Shown here: positions 6,328 to 7,501 of the stretch, in pieces | Numbering within the stretch: position 1 is the stretch's first letter | How the letters are laid out: each line of letters opens with the position of its first letter | The notes under the pieces: model-generated | Databases searched by the model: none | What the model was told of the DNA's origin: nothing | What the model saw: only the letters and a program-made list of their open reading frames with translations | Position numbers and translations under genes: made by a program | Source: Bog-756 sp043784065 | Lineage (GTDB): Bacteria; Actinomycetota; Acidimicrobiia; Acidimicrobiales; RAAP-2 | DNA: 7,501 nt | Assembly (NCBI GenBank): GCA_043784065.1 | Contig: JAYVYR010000115.1 | Span: 1 to 7,501, forward strand | Direction of reading: 5' to 3'

Positions 6328-7257
6328 ATGCCCATCACCCCCACCGAAAAGATCTGGATGGACGGCGAGCTCGTCGACTGGGCCGATGCCACGGTGCACG
6401 TGCTGACCCACACCATGCATTACGGCTCCGGCGTGTTCGAGGGCATCCGTGCCTACCCGACGGACCGCGGCGTGGCCGTGTTCCGACTGCGCGACCACAT
6501 TGAGCGCCTCTTCGTGTCGGCCTCGGTCTTCATGATCGAGATCCCCTTCAGCGTGGACGACATCGTCGAGGCCACTCGTGAGGTGGTCCGGGTCAACGGC
6601 ATGACCGACGGCTGCTACATACGGCCGCTCGTCTACCTCGGCTATGGAGAAATGGGCCTCAACCCGATGCCGTGCCCGGTCAACGTCTCGGTGGCCTGCT
6701 GGCCCTGGGGTACCTACCTCGGCGATGACGGAGTGGCGAACGGTGTGTCGATGAAGATCTCCTCGTGGCGTCGTCACGACCCCAATGCCGTCCCGACGGC
6801 GGCCAAGGGCACCGGAATGTATGTGAACTCGTCGTTGGCCAAGGTCGAGGCCATCAAGGCCGGTTACGACGAGGCCATCCTTCTGGCCCCCGACGGGAAC
6901 GTCAGCGAGTGCACAGGCGAGAACATCTTCGTGGTCCGTGACGGCAAGCTGCTGACCCCGCCGAGCTCCGACTCGGGTGCCCTCGAGGGCATCACGCAGA
7001 AGTCGGTGGAGCGGATCGCCCGCGACCTGGGCCATGAGGTCCACTACCAACAGCTGATCCGCACTGATCTCTACACTGCCGAGGAGGCATTCCTGACCGG
7101 CACGGCCGCCGAGGTGGTGCCGATCCGAGCGGTCGACGACCGCACCGTCGGGGCCGGCAAGCCGGGCCCCATCACCCAGCAGATCCAGCAGACGTATTTC
7201 GCCGCCGTGCGCGGCGAGCTCGATCAGTACAAGGACTGGTTGGACTATGTCGAGTGA
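6328..7257 (+). CDS. ilvE: Branched-chain amino acid aminotransferase
   Basis: PLP enzyme (fold type IV) that moves an amino group between glutamate and the 2-oxo acids of leucine, isoleucine and valine, the last step of their synthesis. It has 309 residues, the same length as E. coli IlvE, and aligns by eye along its full length. Visible are YGSGVFEGIRAY (32-43), the PLP Schiff-base Lys K160 in AAKGTGMYVNSSLAK, E194 in VSECTGENIFVV, the phosphate-binding segment LTGTAAEVVPIR (from 256), and the C-terminal KDWLDYV. K160 and E194 fall at the E. coli numbers. AAAGG (6314-6318), inside the end of leuB, serves as ribosome binding site 9 bases before the ATG. The gene uses the 2-oxo acid made by LeuB and overlaps the next gene by 11 bases, so all three are probably one operon. 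Confidence 0.95.
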   Translation: MPITPTEKIWMDGELVDWADATVHVLTHTMHYGSGVFEGIRAYPTDRGVAVFRLRDHIERLFVSASVFMIEIPFSVDDIVEATREVVRVNGMTDGCYIRPLVYLGYGEMGLNPMPCPVNVSVACWPWGTYLGDDGVANGVSMKISSWRRHDPNAVPTAAKGTGMYVNSSLAKVEAIKAGYDEAILLAPDGNVSECTGENIFVVRDGKLLTPPSSDSGALEGITQKSVERIARDLGHEVHYQQLIRTDLYTAEEAFLTGTAAEVVPIRAVDDRTVGAGKPGPITQQIQQTYFAAVRGELDQYKDWLDYVE

Positions 7258-7501
7258 CGGCCCCACCCTCAACGATGACTCGTACGGCCCGGCCGGAGCG
7301 AGTCGTGCCCAGACCCATGGCCATGGGCATACCCATAGCCACGGCGGGGGACGGTCCCACTCCCACCCGTTGACGGCGGGCCAAGAGGCCCACATCCGCG
7401 GGCAGCGGTCTGTCGACCATGACCACCACGAAACCAAAGGCGGTCACGACTTCGCCCTTCCCGCTCTCCCGGACGCGGTGGACGTCTTCGACACCACGCT
7501 G
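7247..7501 (+). CDS. Citramalate/2-isopropylmalate synthase family, with His-rich N-terminal extension (3' end cut)
   Basis: Eighty-five codons are visible, open to the window edge. The last residues, VDVFDTTL, are the start of the DRE-TIM metallolyase domain (FDTTLRDG), whose Asp binds the catalytic metal. The family condenses acetyl-CoA with pyruvate (CimA) or 2-oxoisovalerate (LeuA). Position after leuB-ilvE favours citramalate synthase, but the diagnostic part is beyond the window. Family members usually start a few residues before this motif; here about 77 residues precede it, with 12 His, including HGHGHTHSH, SHSH and DHDHH. ATG 7247 has an AAGGA ribosome binding site (7231-7235) 11 bases upstream inside ilvE, and 59 of 77 codons end in G or C by my count, so the extension looks translated. 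The alternative is GTG 7478, right at the domain start, but no ribosome binding site precedes it. Confidence 0.75.
   Translation, partial: MSSDGPTLNDDSYGPAGASRAQTHGHGHTHSHGGGRSHSHPLTAGQEAHIRGQRSVDHDHHETKGGHDFALPALPDAVDVFDTTL
7314..7341. repeat. Palindrome/hairpin in the His-rich coding segment
   Basis: CCCATGGCCATGGG (7314-7327) is a perfect 14-base palindrome. An overlapping alternative pairs TGGC-ATGGG (7318-7327) with CCCAT-GCCA (7332-7341) around a CATA loop, with one C-A mismatch. Both arise where Thr-His-Gly-His-Gly-His codons repeat, so they may be a by-product of the protein sequence. No T-run follows. Confidence 0.5.

Noticed and set aside
6205..7437. 410-codon open frame on the - strand opposite ilvE
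   Set aside because: It lies antisense to a full-length, confidently identified ilvE, has no family-like motifs, and is the kind of long shadow frame expected opposite GC-rich genes.

Overview
This is a GC-rich, densely packed window in which every gene lies on the + strand. It suggests a member of the Actinomycetota, most likely near the Acidimicrobiia. The reasons are the order rho-rpmE-prfA-prmC-sua5, a long actinobacterial-style insertion at the Rho N-terminus, GTG starts for several genes, and an overall protein flavour I associate with that class. The phylum call is fairly safe; the class call is an impression from memory, not a computed placement.

Layout. Positions 1-1871 hold transcription terminator Rho, with its 5' end cut by the window. 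Its N-terminal half carries an Asn/Gln/Gly repeat tract and an Arg patch. A 127-base gap with a promoter-like site and small hairpins leads to ribosomal protein bL31 (rpmE, 1999-2235). A 100-base gap then leads to release factor RF1 (prfA, 2336-3412), which looks leaderless. PrmC (3423-4370), the enzyme that methylates release factors, follows after about 10 bases. A GTGA overlap then joins it to the threonylcarbamoyl-AMP synthase gene (sua5/tsaC family, 4367-5095). This first half is a translation and termination block.

The second half is a branched-chain amino acid block: leuB (5305-6324), ilvE (6328-7257) and the first 85 codons of an acyltransferase of the citramalate/isopropylmalate synthase family (7247 to the edge). 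The last gene overlaps ilvE by 11 bases. Ahead of leuB, starting inside the 3' end of sua5, is what reads as a complete attenuator. It has a promoter-like site, a possibly leaderless 16-residue leader peptide ending Val-Ala-Val-Ile-Ile-Ile-Glu, a strong hairpin beginning at the leader stop codon, a Rho-independent terminator with five T, and an alternative 7-bp pairing that would break the terminator. This is the most interesting regulatory structure in the window.

The second point of interest is the last gene. Before its first recognisable catalytic-domain motif (VDVFDTTL) it encodes about 77 residues containing 12 histidines, many in alternating HGHGHTHSH style. This looks like a metal-binding extension on a metal-dependent synthase. 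No mobile element, CRISPR array, tRNA, rRNA or broken gene was seen, and I see no wholly new multi-gene system here.
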